Positions 7,437 to 16,610 are shown, counted from the first letter of the stretch. The stretch: DNA of 64,000 nt from Halolamina pelagica (GCF_900115675.1 NZ_FOXI01000001.1:124001-188000); one strand, 5' to 3'. A program made the numbers and translations. Notes: a model not told the origin generated them from the letters alone.

Positions 7437-8285
7437 ATGCTCAGGCCGAAATCCACCGCCAGGAAGACACCGACGTGGCCGACGCCGACGCCCGAACAGG
7501 TGGAAGTCGTGCTCCTCGGGACCTACCACATGAACAACCCGGGGAACGACGCCGTCAATATCACCGCCGACGACGTGCTCGGCGAGAAGCGACAGGGCGA
7601 GATCGAGGCGTTCGTCTCGCGTCTGGAACAGGCCGACCCGGATCGCGTCGTTGTCGAGCGCCCCGCCTCGGCGACGAACGCTATCAACGAGGTGTACGAG
7701 CGCTACCGGACGGGAGAAGTCGACTACGACGAGGACCGCACGTTCGAGATGGAGCACGAGACGGAACTGGCGTCCCGAAACGAAGTCGTCCAGGTCGGGT
7801 TCAGGCTCGCCGACCGTCACGATCACGAGAGAGTCGTCCCCGTCGACGTACCCGAGGACCTCAGCGACGACCCGGCGTTCGAAGCGTTCGCAGATGACGG
7901 CCCGCCGGCACCGAAACGAGACGTGCCCCGGATCGACGAGGAAACGCTTCAGGAATCAATGGACGAGCGACTGGCCGAGTCGACCGTCGGCAGCTACCAC
8001 CGGTTCCTGAACGAGGAGGCCGCGCTCCACTACAACGACGGGATGTTCGACGAACTCCTCCGGTTCGGCGAGGGAACCAACTACGCCGGTCCGGACGCCC
8101 TCGCCCGCTGGTACCGGCGGAACCTCCGGATGGCCCACAACGTCTGGCAGGCCCTCGACGATACCACCGAGCGAGTTCTGTTCTTGGTTGGCTCCGGCCA
8201 CGTACACGTTCTCCGGCACCTGTTCACGGAGTTCCCACAGTTCTGTCCCGCCAGTCCGCTTCCGTATCTCCCTCGCAGGGAGTAG
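7437..8285 (+). CDS. DUF5694/TraB-like protein of unknown function
   Basis: A 282-residue soluble protein. It begins with a strand and motif VVLLGTYHMNNPG (about residues 23-35) and ends with a FLVGSGHVHVLRHLF motif (about 253-267). The paired GTYHM and GSGHVH motifs are the hallmark of the DUF5694 group, distant relatives of TraB/GumN-type proteins in which conserved His and Glu are suspected to bind metal; no activity is established. The N-terminal 20 residues are Thr/Pro/Lys-rich and could be unstructured. The start at 7437 is set by the TATA box at 7402-7411. Its base composition is slightly less GC-biased at the start of the gene than its neighbours. Family assignment is from the motifs alone. 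Confidence 0.7.
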   Translation: MLRPKSTARKTPTWPTPTPEQVEVVLLGTYHMNNPGNDAVNITADDVLGEKRQGEIEAFVSRLEQADPDRVVVERPASATNAINEVYERYRTGEVDYDEDRTFEMEHETELASRNEVVQVGFRLADRHDHERVVPVDVPEDLSDDPAFEAFADDGPPAPKRDVPRIDEETLQESMDERLAESTVGSYHRFLNEEAALHYNDGMFDELLRFGEGTNYAGPDALARWYRRNLRMAHNVWQALDDTTERVLFLVGSGHVHVLRHLFTEFPQFCPASPLPYLPRRE

Positions 8286-8337
8286 CCGCCGACTAGCGAA
8301 CGGAACGCCCTTTGCCCTTCCCCGGGAGGTTTCGGAC

Positions 8338-10485
8338 ATGGAGCCGAAACGCGAACTGTCGAGCGTCGACCTCGCGGCGCTCGCGACCGAGCTCTCCCGC
8401 TACGAGGGAGCCAAGCTGGACAAGGCGTATCTCTACGACGAGGACCTCCTGCGGCTCAAACTCCGTGACTTCGACCGCGGTCGGATCGAACTCCTAATCG
8501 AGGTGGGCGAGAACAAACAGGCCCACGTCGCCGACCCATCGCGCGTGCCCGACGCGCCCGGGCGACCGCCGGAGTTCGCCATGATGCTGCGGGGCCGCAT
8601 CGAGAGCGCCGATCTGGTGTCGGTCGAGCAGTACGAGTTCGACCGCATCCTCGTCTTCGAGTTCGAGCGCCCCGACCAGAACACCACGCTCGTGGTCGAA
8701 CTGTTCGGCGACGGCAACGTCGCCGTCCTCGACGGCAACGGCGAGGTCGTGCGCTCGCTGGAGACGGTGCGGCTAAAGTCCCGTACCGTCGCGCCGGGGA
8801 GCCAGTACGAGTTTCCAAAGTCCCGACTCAACCCGCTCGAAGTCGACTACGACACGCTGGAAGCCCGGATGGAGCAGTCCGACACCGACGTGGTGCGGAC
8901 CATCGCGACCCAGCTGAATCTGGGTGGGTTCTGGGGCGAGGAACTCTGTCGCCGCGCCGGCGTCGAGAAGGCGATGGACATCGGCGACGCCGGCGAGGAG
9001 GAGTACCGCGCGATCCACCGCGAACTGATGGATCTGGCGGACGCGCTGCGGAGCGGCGACTTCGACCCGCGAGTGTACGTCGAACTCGACGAGGACGGCG
9101 ACGACGACGCGGACCGCCCGCTGACCGAACGCGGCCGGGTCGTCGACGTGAGTCCGGTGCGGCTGGAGGAGCGGTCCGACCTCCCCAGCCGGGCGTTCGA
9201 CTCGTTCAACCCCGCGCTGGAGGAGTACTTCTACCGCCTGAAGGAGCAGGCCCAGCGCGAGGACGAGGGCGGCGGCCGGCAGCGGCCGGACTTCGAGGCC
9301 GAGATCGAGAAGGAGAAACGCATCATCGAACAGCAGGAGCAGGCGATCGAGGGGTTCGAGGAGGAGGCAGAGCGGCTCCGCCGGAAGGCCGAGATCTGCT
9401 ATGCCCGCTACGACCTGCTCGACGAGGTGCTCTCGACGATCCAGGACGCCCGCGAACAGAACACCCCGTGGGCCGACATCCAGGAGACGCTCGAGAAGGG
9501 CGCCGAACGGGGGATCCCCGCCGCCGAGGCCGTCGTCGACGTCGACGGCGCCGAGGGGACCGTGACCGTCGACGTCGACGACGAGCGCGTCACGCTCGAC
9601 GCCACCACGGGCGTCGAGAAGAACGCCGACCGCCTGTATCAGGAGGCGAAACGCGTCGAGGGGAAGAAGGAGGGCGCCCGCGAGGCCATCGAGGACACCC
9701 GCGAGCGGCTCGAAGCCGTCGAGCGACGCCGCGAGGAGTGGGAGGAAGAGCCCGAACCGGAGCCCGAGGAGGAGCCGGAGGAGCGAGAGGAGACCGACTG
9801 GCTCGGTCGGGAGAGCATCCCCCTCCGCCAGCCCGAGCACTGGTTCGAGGAGTTCCGGTGGTTCCACACCAGCGACGGCTACCTCGTCATCGGCGGGCGT
9901 AACGCCGACCAGAACGAGGCGCTCGTGAAGAAGTACCTCAACAAGCACGACCGCTTCTTCCACACGCAGGCCCACGGCGGCCCCGTCACAATCCTCAAGG
10001 CCAGCGGGCCATCGGAACCGGCCAGCGCCGTCGACTGGCCCGAGTCGAGCCTCGAGGAAGCCGCCCAGTTCGCGGTCGCGTACTCCTCGGTCTGGAAGGA
10101 CGGCCGCGGCGCCGGCGACGCCTACATGGTCGAACCGGCCCAGGTGAGCAAGACGCCAGAGTCCGGCGAGTACCTCGAGAAGGGCGGCTTCGCGATCCGG
10201 GGCGACCGGGAGTACTTCCGCGATATGGCCTGCCGGGTCGCGGTGGGGATCACCTGCGACGACGAGACCCGCGTCATCGGCGGCCCGCCCTCGGCGATCG
10301 AACCGGACGCGGCGACGACGATCACGCTCGAACCCGGGAAGTTCGCCCAGAACGACGCCGCCGTCAAGTGCTACCGGGAGTTCAAGTCCCGGTTCACCGA
10401 CGAGTCGTTCGTTCGCAAGGTCGCGAGCGCGGACAAGATCCAGGAGTTCCTGCCGCCGGGCGGGAGCGACCTGCTGGACACGTAG
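8338..10485 (+). CDS. rqcH: Ribosome quality control factor RqcH (NEMF/Rqc2/NFACT family)
   Basis: RqcH binds obstructed large ribosomal subunits carrying a peptidyl-tRNA and recruits tRNA-Ala to add C-terminal Ala tails that mark the stalled peptide for degradation. The 715-residue protein shows NFACT-N (about 1-200) with the conserved Asp102-Arg103 in EFDRILVFEFE needed for tailing, a helical middle, a long Glu/Arg-rich coiled coil (about 300-495) and NFACT-R (about 500-640) with GGRNADQNEALVKKYLNKHD. The start is the ATG at 8338, preceded by a good Shine-Dalgarno (gggaggt, 8324-8330); the frame is open to 8188 but that part overlaps the previous gene. mptE converges from the other strand with only seven bases between the stops. 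Pelota, another rescue factor, lies 2.2 kb downstream. Confidence 0.93.
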   Translation: MEPKRELSSVDLAALATELSRYEGAKLDKAYLYDEDLLRLKLRDFDRGRIELLIEVGENKQAHVADPSRVPDAPGRPPEFAMMLRGRIESADLVSVEQYEFDRILVFEFERPDQNTTLVVELFGDGNVAVLDGNGEVVRSLETVRLKSRTVAPGSQYEFPKSRLNPLEVDYDTLEARMEQSDTDVVRTIATQLNLGGFWGEELCRRAGVEKAMDIGDAGEEEYRAIHRELMDLADALRSGDFDPRVYVELDEDGDDDADRPLTERGRVVDVSPVRLEERSDLPSRAFDSFNPALEEYFYRLKEQAQREDEGGGRQRPDFEAEIEKEKRIIEQQEQAIEGFEEEAERLRRKAEICYARYDLLDEVLSTIQDAREQNTPWADIQETLEKGAERGIPAAEAVVDVDGAEGTVTVDVDDERVTLDATTGVEKNADRLYQEAKRVEGKKEGAREAIEDTRERLEAVERRREEWEEEPEPEPEEEPEEREETDWLGRESIPLRQPEHWFEEFRWFHTSDGYLVIGGRNADQNEALVKKYLNKHDRFFHTQAHGGPVTILKASGPSEPASAVDWPESSLEEAAQFAVAYSSVWKDGRGAGDAYMVEPAQVSKTPESGEYLEKGGFAIRGDREYFRDMACRVAVGITCDDETRVIGGPPSAIEPDAATTITLEPGKFAQNDAAVKCYREFKSRFTDESFVRKVASADKIQEFLPPGGSDLLDT

Positions 10486-10492
10486 GCCGCGG

Positions 10493-11185
10493 CTACCCCT
10501 CGTCCACCGTCGGCAGCGTCAGTCCGTCGCGCCGACCGTCGAGCACCGAGAACCGATCCGCACGGCGCGTTTCGAGCCAGTAGAGCAACTGCTCCGCCCA
10601 GCGAAGTTTCTTCGCCTTCAGGTCGCTCACGGCCGGATCGTCGAACGACCAGCCGACGAACGTGAGCTCGGCCGCCCCGAGCGCGTCGGCGAGGAACGCG
10701 GCGCGGTCGCCGTCGGTGAAGCCGCCGAAGTTCCGGACCGGGCCGGCGGGGGCGGCCTGCGTCGTCGGCAACAGTTGGTCGCCGGCGAACTCCGGCACCC
10801 AGCGCTCCAGGGCGTCGACGTTGTCGCCGTGAGCGTGGACCGCCACCGGGAGCCCCTCGTGGCTCGCGGTCGCGAGTCGCGCCGGCGTGCCGTCGAGATC
10901 CGTTACCGCGAGTGTAACCTCGACGCCGGCGTCCCGCAGCGTCGTCGCGGCCGAGGACGCGGCGACCACGTCGTCGGCAGCCGCGGCCGCGTCGGCCTCG
11001 TCGGCGAGGGTCGGGCCGGCGCCGGCGACGGCGACGGTGGCGCCGGCGAACTCGGGGAGGGAGTCGAGGTCGAACGGCTCGCTCATCGCGGCGAGTCGGT
11101 CGCGGGCACGCTCGTCGCCGGCGCGGTCGAAGCCGAAGTCGGCGAGGATGCGCTCGTAGACGGGCTCCCAGACGTGGAACTCCAT
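10493..11185 (-). CDS. mptE: 6-hydroxymethyl-7,8-dihydropterin pyrophosphokinase MptE-like
   Basis: MptE (DUF115 family) transfers diphosphate from ATP to 6-hydroxymethyl-7,8-dihydropterin in archaeal folate or methanopterin synthesis; haloarchaea use tetrahydrofolate. The 230-residue protein has the expected length. It contains the AVAGAGPTL loop (about residues 52-60), a VTDLDGTP motif (about 93-101), AVHAHGDN (about 113-120) and the FGGFTDGDRA segment (about 150-160), all typical of the family. A C-terminal LKAKKLRWAEQLLYWLE helix fits too. The minus-strand ATG at 11183-11185 is the only sensible start. It is divergent from the 405-residue nuclease-fold gene across 208 bases and converges with rqcH. 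Confidence 0.85.
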   Translation of the reverse strand: MEFHVWEPVYERILADFGFDRAGDERARDRLAAMSEPFDLDSLPEFAGATVAVAGAGPTLADEADAAAAADDVVAASSAATTLRDAGVEVTLAVTDLDGTPARLATASHEGLPVAVHAHGDNVDALERWVPEFAGDQLLPTTQAAPAGPVRNFGGFTDGDRAAFLADALGAAELTFVGWSFDDPAVSDLKAKKLRWAEQLLYWLETRRADRFSVLDGRRDGLTLPTVDEG

Positions 11186-11303
11186 GGGGGATAGCCGTGG
11201 CTGGCGGACGTGAATACTGCGGAGATGAATGGGCCGGCGTGGTACCGAAGTACCCCTACCCAGGTACCGTACCGGCGTCCACCTGAGCGTTTTCTCGGAT
11301 CCG

Positions 11304-11311
11304 GTATAAGC
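11304..11311 (+). promoter_or_regulatory. TATA box in the mptE / 11394 divergent spacer
   Basis: The box ggtataag stands out in the 208-base spacer between mptE and the gene at 11394. It would start a transcript about 58 bases before that ATG. A second weaker T/A patch (ccttgatt, about 11363-11370) is at leaderless distance. The spacer also holds repeated ggtacc and gtacc words at about 11239-11270. Confidence 0.4.
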
Positions 11312-11393
11312 TTTCTTGTCGCATCCGGCGACGGCGGGCCCACGGCGTCACTCGCTGCGTAACCTTGATTGACTGGCTGGGAGTGGGTAGCGT

Positions 11394-12611
11394 ATGAACC
11401 TCTACCGGACCAGCGAGTCGGGACTCGTGGCAGTCGAGCCGCTCGATCACGGGGCGACGACGGGGCTCGCCGCCGCGCTCCTCCGGGGCCCCGGCGGCGC
11501 ACTCGGCGCCGATGACGTGCTGTTCGTGACTACCGCCGTCGACGACGGGAAGGCGACCGCGATCGGGCTCGACGCGGCGGGCGACGCCGTCGTCGTCGGC
11601 GCCGCCGACGGCGAAGTGGGCAGCGCCGTCGTGACCGACGCGCTCCAGCGTGCCAGCGCGGTCGCCGACGGGTCCTACGACGCGCTCGATGAGCGCTACG
11701 AGGGCGACTCCCTGCGCGAGGCCCACGCCGACTACTTCGACCGCGAACCGCTCGCCCCCGACGCGTTCAACGGCGACCAGCGCGTTCGCCTCGTCGGCCC
11801 GGCGTTCGCCGGCGACGCGATCGACCTGGCGCGGTTCCTGAGCGACCGCGAGGTGCCGGTCCGCCCCGTCCGCGTCGAGGCGTTCGGCGCGCCGACCACC
11901 GACGAGTTCCTCGTCCGGTTCGCGTCGGTGGACGGCGACGATAGGGCCGAGGCGGACGTCGAGGGCGACGCCGTCGACGACGACGGCGACCAGTGGGTCG
12001 CCGGCACGGACGCGGCCGGCTCGTCGTCGACAGCCACCGCCGCGAGCGACGACGGAACGGTCGAGGGCGCGGACGACGCCGATGCGAGCGCCGGCCCGGA
12101 GAGCGGCGAGGCGGCGCTCGCGGACGCGGACGGGCCGACGGGTGAGGACGGCCGGGGGGACGACTCGGACGCAAACGAGCCGTTGGAGCTCCCGGTGCTG
12201 CTGGAGGCGGTCTCCGAGGGCGTCCAGGATCGGCTGGTCGGCACGTTCGACGCCGACCCCGAAGACCTCGTCTCGATCGAGCGCGGGAGCGAACTGCTCG
12301 TCCGCCCCGATCACCCCGCCTACGCCGGCGGCGTCCTCCGGTACCGGCTGCGGGTCGAGTCCGACGGCACCGTCGAGTTCGCGGTGAACATCTACGGCGG
12401 GAGCGAGGCCGAGAAGGAGCAGATGCGCGCGCTGATCCGGGACCACGAGACGGCGATCGAGTCGGAACTGGACTACGAGGTGGCCGAGGGCTACGACGGG
12501 TTCCACGGCACTCGCGAGTTCGCCAGCTACGACCAGGTGGCGGCCGCCGAGATCGTCGACGAGTTCGACCGGCTCGTCCGCTTCCTCAACCCCCGCGTGA
12601 TGCGGGCCTGA
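11394..12611 (+). CDS. Nuclease-fold (DUF91/NucS-like plus DUF4268-like) protein lacking nuclease residues
   Basis: A 405-residue protein with two domains joined by an Asp/Ala/Ser-rich linker (about 185-262). The N-terminal part reads like the PD-(D/E)XK proteins of the DUF91/NucS group: an AIGLDAAGDAVVVG strand pair, a VVTDALQRASAV helix (family: ALDYAS), a DYFDREPLAPDAFN segment, then VRLVGPAF and FLSDREVPVRPVRVEAF, matching the usual LVAxxF and WLxxxGVxIxxVxxxxF. The catalytic Asp and the Glu-x-Lys are not there; the position of IELK reads VVGAA. The C-terminal 120 residues resemble DUF4268 (VEFAVNIYG, then EQMRALIRDHETAIESEL). This assignment is my pattern reading and needs a profile search. 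Placed between mptE and pelota, it may belong with translation or RNA metabolism, but this is not shown. Confidence 0.6.
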   Translation: MNLYRTSESGLVAVEPLDHGATTGLAAALLRGPGGALGADDVLFVTTAVDDGKATAIGLDAAGDAVVVGAADGEVGSAVVTDALQRASAVADGSYDALDERYEGDSLREAHADYFDREPLAPDAFNGDQRVRLVGPAFAGDAIDLARFLSDREVPVRPVRVEAFGAPTTDEFLVRFASVDGDDRAEADVEGDAVDDDGDQWVAGTDAAGSSSTATAASDDGTVEGADDADASAGPESGEAALADADGPTGEDGRGDDSDANEPLELPVLLEAVSEGVQDRLVGTFDADPEDLVSIERGSELLVRPDHPAYAGGVLRYRLRVESDGTVEFAVNIYGGSEAEKEQMRALIRDHETAIESELDYEVAEGYDGFHGTREFASYDQVAAAEIVDEFDRLVRFLNPRVMRA

Positions 12612-12707
12612 TCGGCGATCGACGCCCGATACTCCTTCTCGCGAGCGCTCGAACCGGCCGCCGGCCAGAGGGAAAGAGTCGTGACCCCCGCGGCCCCAGT
12701 TCCGCCC

Positions 12708-13778
12708 ATGCGAATCGTCCAGCGCGGTCACGGCGCGGAGGGTCGTGACCGGGTGACGCTCGTCCCCGAGACCGTCGACGACCTCTGGCACCTCTCGCAC
12801 GTCCTGGAACCCGGCGACGTGGTCGAGGGCGACACGACACGCCGGATCCAGCGCAACGACGACCAGATGCGCGACACCGGCGGCGAGCGCGAACACCTCC
12901 ACGTCACCCTCGAGGTCGAGGACGTGGAGTTCGCCCGCTTCGCCAACCGGCTCCGGGTCGGCGGCGTGATCGAGGACTGCTCGATGGAGGACCAGATCGG
13001 GCTCCACCACACGATCAACGTCGAGACCCACGAGGAACTCACCATCGAGAAGTTCCTCAAGCCGGACCAGCGCGACCGGATCGAGGAGGCCGCCGAGGCC
13101 ACCGACGCGCCGGACGTGGCCATCGCGACCGTCGAGGAGGGGGAAGCGTACGTCCACACGGTCCAGCAGTACGGCACCGACGAGTACGTCTCGCTGACGG
13201 CGCCGACCGGGAAGGGCGAGTACGCCCAGCCCCGGACCCGGCTGTTCGAGGAGCTCGGCTCGGCCCTCCAGCACGTCGACGCCGAAGCGATCATCATGGC
13301 CGGCCCGGGGTTCACCAAGCGCGACGCGCTGGACTACCTGAGCGAGGAGTACCCCGACGTGGCCGAGAAGGTCACGACCACCGTCGACACGTCGGCGGCC
13401 GGCGATCGCGGCGTCCACGAGGTGCTCAAACGCGGCGCCGTCGAGGAGGTCCAGGACCAGACCCGGATCGCCCGCGAGAGCGAACTCATCGACGAACTCA
13501 CCGAGCGTATGGCGACGGGCGAGCAGGCCACCTACGGCGTCGAGGAGACCGCCGAGGCGGCCGAGTTCGGCGCCGTCGAGACGCTGCTCGTCGTCGACGA
13601 TCGCCTGCGGACCGAGCGCCAGGACGAGGGGGACTGGGACCGCGACGCGAACGAGATCATCGAGACCGTCGAGCAGAAGGGCGGCGACGTGGTGGTGTTC
13701 TCCTCGGAGTTCGCGCCCGGCGAACAGCTCTCGAACCTGGGCGGCGTCGCCGCGCTACTTCGCTACCGGATCCAGTAG
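12708..13778 (+). CDS. pelA: mRNA surveillance protein pelota
   Basis: Archaeal pelota (Dom34) enters the A site of stalled ribosomes with aEF1A and, with ABCE1, splits them; it resembles release factor eRF1 but lacks the GGQ loop. The 356-residue length is standard. The N-terminal Sm-like domain starts MRIVQRG and includes [16 protein letters not shown]; the central domain contains [17 protein letters not shown]; the C-terminal domain ends in [19 protein letters not shown] and ALLRY, all family signatures. The ATG at 12708 is preferred to the upstream GTG at 12681 because it gives the canonical MRIV start. The gene lies 96 bases after the nuclease-fold gene and 68 before the penicillin-acylase-like gene, which has its own promoter box. 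Confidence 0.95.
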   Translation: MRIVQRGHGAEGRDRVTLVPETVDDLWHLSHVLEPGDVVEGDTTRRIQRNDDQMRDTGGEREHLHVTLEVEDVEFARFANRLRVGGVIEDCSMEDQIGLHHTINVETHEELTIEKFLKPDQRDRIEEAAEATDAPDVAIATVEEGEAYVHTVQQYGTDEYVSLTAPTGKGEYAQPRTRLFEELGSALQHVDAEAIIMAGPGFTKRDALDYLSEEYPDVAEKVTTTVDTSAAGDRGVHEVLKRGAVEEVQDQTRIARESELIDELTERMATGEQATYGVEETAEAAEFGAVETLLVVDDRLRTERQDEGDWDRDANEIIETVEQKGGDVVVFSSEFAPGEQLSNLGGVAALLRYRIQ

Positions 13779-13813
13779 CGACCGCCCGGCCGAGAGGGTC
13801 GACCCGCGGACAA

Positions 13814-13820
13814 ACTTTAC
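13814..13820 (+). promoter_or_regulatory. TATA-like box for the penicillin-acylase-like gene
   Basis: The sequence actttac lies 27-33 bases before the ATG at 13847. A purine-rich tgtagggg also precedes the ATG, so both leaderless and short-leader initiation are possible. Confidence 0.45.
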
Positions 13821-13846
13821 GAGGCTTCCCGCGTTCTGTAGGGGCG

Positions 13847-16240
13847 ATGGACAGCGAGACCACCCGCCGAGCCGTCCTCTCCGCGGTCCTCGGCGCCGGC
13901 GTCGGCGGGATGGCGCTGACCGACGCCCGATCGTACCTGCGGCGGTTCGCGCCAGGGTCGGGGAGCGTCTGGGGCGCGGCGACCGAGAACGCGCCCGACG
14001 AGCTATCGAGCCCCTACGGCCCGGCGACAGTGCGCTACGACGACTACCACGTCCCCCACGTCGAAGCTGACAGCGAGCGGGCGGCGTACTACGCGGCGGG
14101 CTACTGCCACGGCGCCGACCGGTTCTTCCAACTCGATCTCTACCGGCGGCTGCTGACCGGCCACCTCTCCGAAGTCGTCGGCGCGTCGACGGTCGAGTCC
14201 GACGCCTTCCACCGCCAGATGGACTTCGAGGCGGCCGCCGCAGCGACGTGGGACCGCGTCCAGGGAACCGGGACCGGCGACGTGGTCGAGGCGTACGTCG
14301 AGGGAGTGAACCACGCCCGCGAGGCCGAGCCGACGCCGCTGGAGTACCGTCTACTCGAGTTCGATCCTCAGCCCTGGACGCCGACGGCGTCGCTGCTCAT
14401 CTCGAAGCAGATCTCGTGGGGCCTCACTGGCTCGTTCCGCACGCTCCGGCGGGCGCTGGCGCGGGACCGCCTCGGTGCCGCGGCGACGGAACGGCTCTAC
14501 CCGCGGATCATGGACCACGGGACGCCGATCCTTCGGGGCGGCGACCCGTCGGCGTCGATGGCGGATGCGGACGCCGCGACCCCCGATTCCGGCCTCGTCT
14601 CGTGGCTCGCCGAGTTCGAGTCCGACCCCGGGATCGGCTCGAACTCCTGGGTCGTCTCGGGCGAGCACACCGCCTCGGGCGACCCGATCGTCGCCAACGA
14701 CCCGCACCTCCAGCTCTCGGTGCCGCCGGTCTGGTACGAACAGCACGTCGTCGCCCCCGAGTTCGACGCCCGCGGCGTCGCGTTCCCGGGCGTCCCGTTC
14801 GTCGTCATCGGGCAGAACCACGCCGGGGCGTGGGGGTTCACCAACGCCGGCGCCGACGTGATCGACTTCTACGCCTACGAGACGGTCGACGGCGGCGACG
14901 GCTACCGCTACGGCAACGAGACCCGCGAGTTCGACGCCCGCACCGAGACGATCGAGGTGGCCGACGGCGAGAACGTCGAGATCGAGGTGAAGCGCTCGGT
15001 CCACGGCGCCGTGCTCACGCAGTACCCCGACGGCGACGGGTTCGAGACTGCGGACGAACTCGGGGTCGCGTGGACCGGGCTCTCGGCCACCCGGACCGTC
15101 GAGGCCGTCCGGGAACTCAATCACGCAGACGGCGTCGACGAGGCCGCGGCCGCGATCCGGAAGTTCGACGAGCCCACGCAGAACTTCGTCTACGCCGACG
15201 ACGCCGGGAACACCTACTACTGGGTCACCGGCCAGATCCCGATCCGGACGACCGACGGCGAGGCAGTCCCCGGCACGCGGATCTTCGACGGCTCCGCCGG
15301 CGAGGGCGAGTGGGGCGACGGCTACACACCCTACGGCGAGTCCTCCTGGGACGGGTTCCTCTCCCACGGGGAGAAGCCGGGCGTCCGGAACCCGGACTAC
15401 CTCGCGACCGCGAACCAGCGCATCACGAACGACCCCGAGCACTACCTCTCGGAGGGGTACGCGCCCCCCTTCCGCGGGCGGCGCATCTACGACCGACTCG
15501 ACGCCCGCGCCGGGAGCGACGAGCCGATGGACGCCGCGTTCCACCGCGACCTGCAGTTGGACGTTGTCGACGGCCGGTACGACCTGTTCCGGCCGATCAT
15601 CGAGGACGCCGTCGAGGCGGGCGTCGCGGGCGACGACGACCTCGACGCACCGACGGCCGAGTCGCTGCTCGACTGGGACGGCGAGATGCGCCCGGACGCC
15701 GCCGAACCGCTGCTGTTCGACCAGTGGCTCCGCGACTTCCGCGAGCGGACGTTCGGCGAGACGTTCGACGACGCCGGCCTCCCGGACGGGTTCCCGCGGC
15801 CGAACTTCTGGGTGCTCGGAAACCTGCCCCCGGACAGCGAGTGGTTCGACGGCGACCGCGGCGCCGCCGCCGCGGACGCGATGGCGAAGGCCCGCGGGCG
15901 CGTCGACGCCGAGGGCTGGGCGACGTACGGCGACTGGAACCGCGTCCGGTTCACCCACCCGTTCGACCAGCCGTTCCTGAACTACGACCACCTGCGGACC
16001 GCTGGCTCCGCGGGCACGATCCGGAACTTTCACAGCGAGGCGTCGACGGGCGCGAGTTGGCGCATGGTCGCGACGTTCGAGGGCGACTCGCGAGCGATCC
16101 TGCCGGGCGGCAACTCGGGCGACTACTTCTCGGCCCACTACGACGACCAGCTCTCGCTGTGGGCCGAGGGCGAGTACAAGTCGATGGAGAGGGCAGTTCC
16201 GGACGGCGTGGACATCGAGTTCGCGGAGGGCGAGCGATGA
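13847..16240 (+). CDS. Tat-exported penicillin acylase family protein (Ntn hydrolase)
   Basis: A 797-residue member of the penicillin/acyl-homoserine-lactone acylase family. These enzymes hydrolyse amides of small molecules after cutting themselves into two chains whose second chain starts with a nucleophilic Ser. Here the cut is expected at Gly264/Ser265, in GSNSWVVSGEHTASG, giving a chain of about 264 and one of about 533 residues. GDPIVANDPHL (about 278-288) and GVPFVVIGQNHAGAWGFTN are further family motifs. The N-terminus has a twin-arginine signal (TTRRAVLSAVLGAGVGG), so the folded protein is exported. The substrate cannot be told; acylated amino compounds or N-acyl-homoserine lactones are possible. 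The next small membrane gene overlaps its stop by ATGA, so the two are probably translated together. Confidence 0.9.
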   Translation: MDSETTRRAVLSAVLGAGVGGMALTDARSYLRRFAPGSGSVWGAATENAPDELSSPYGPATVRYDDYHVPHVEADSERAAYYAAGYCHGADRFFQLDLYRRLLTGHLSEVVGASTVESDAFHRQMDFEAAAAATWDRVQGTGTGDVVEAYVEGVNHAREAEPTPLEYRLLEFDPQPWTPTASLLISKQISWGLTGSFRTLRRALARDRLGAAATERLYPRIMDHGTPILRGGDPSASMADADAATPDSGLVSWLAEFESDPGIGSNSWVVSGEHTASGDPIVANDPHLQLSVPPVWYEQHVVAPEFDARGVAFPGVPFVVIGQNHAGAWGFTNAGADVIDFYAYETVDGGDGYRYGNETREFDARTETIEVADGENVEIEVKRSVHGAVLTQYPDGDGFETADELGVAWTGLSATRTVEAVRELNHADGVDEAAAAIRKFDEPTQNFVYADDAGNTYYWVTGQIPIRTTDGEAVPGTRIFDGSAGEGEWGDGYTPYGESSWDGFLSHGEKPGVRNPDYLATANQRITNDPEHYLSEGYAPPFRGRRIYDRLDARAGSDEPMDAAFHRDLQLDVVDGRYDLFRPIIEDAVEAGVAGDDDLDAPTAESLLDWDGEMRPDAAEPLLFDQWLRDFRERTFGETFDDAGLPDGFPRPNFWVLGNLPPDSEWFDGDRGAAAADAMAKARGRVDAEGWATYGDWNRVRFTHPFDQPFLNYDHLRTAGSAGTIRNFHSEASTGASWRMVATFEGDSRAILPGGNSGDYFSAHYDDQLSLWAEGEYKSMERAVPDGVDIEFAEGER

Positions 16241-16584
16241 CGCCCGACTCGCCGGCGGCGGGGCTGGCCCCCCTGCGGGAGGACCGCCGGCGCCGGCTCG
16301 CGGCGACCGCCGGCGCCGTCGTGCTGGGGTTGGCGCTGTCGACGGTCCACTGGTCGGGACTGCTGCTGGCGGGCGCGCTGGTCGCGCTGCCCCAGCGATC
16401 GCTCGGGCGGGGCGTCGCTGCCGGGGTCGGGCTGGGTGCCCTGATCGCCGTCGGCTTCCTCGGGCAGTTGGCGCTCGCGGGGATGCTCAACCCCGTGCTC
16501 GCGATGGGGCAGCCGAGTTGGCTGGCGCTGGGGCTCGGGCTCTCGTTGCCGGTGTTCGGCTCGTTGGTTCGGGGTGTGGCCTGA
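16237..16584 (+). CDS. Small membrane protein overlapping the acylase gene
   Basis: A 115-residue protein with three or four hydrophobic segments (about residues 23-38, 42-52, 58-85 and 92-110) after a short Pro/Ala-rich N-terminus with a basic patch (REDRRRR). The start ATG at 16237 overlaps the acylase stop in ATGA, which indicates translational coupling and supports the call. No family was recognised. It could assist, anchor or protect against the exported acylase, but there is no direct evidence. Confidence 0.65.
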   Translation: MTPDSPAAGLAPLREDRRRRLAATAGAVVLGLALSTVHWSGLLLAGALVALPQRSLGRGVAAGVGLGALIAVGFLGQLALAGMLNPVLAMGQPSWLALGLGLSLPVFGSLVRGVA

Positions 16585-16610
16585 CTCGCCCGCCCGTCGA
16601 CACCGAACTG

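Noticed and set aside
8188-8337. N-terminal extension of RqcH from an upstream start
   Set aside because: It overlaps the end of the DUF5694-like gene, and the ATG at 8338 has a strong Shine-Dalgarno and gives the family N-terminus.
11256-13418. 720-codon minus-strand open frame across the nuclease-fold gene and pelota
   Set aside because: It crosses two real plus-strand genes and their spacer, and its translation is repetitive and unlike any protein family.
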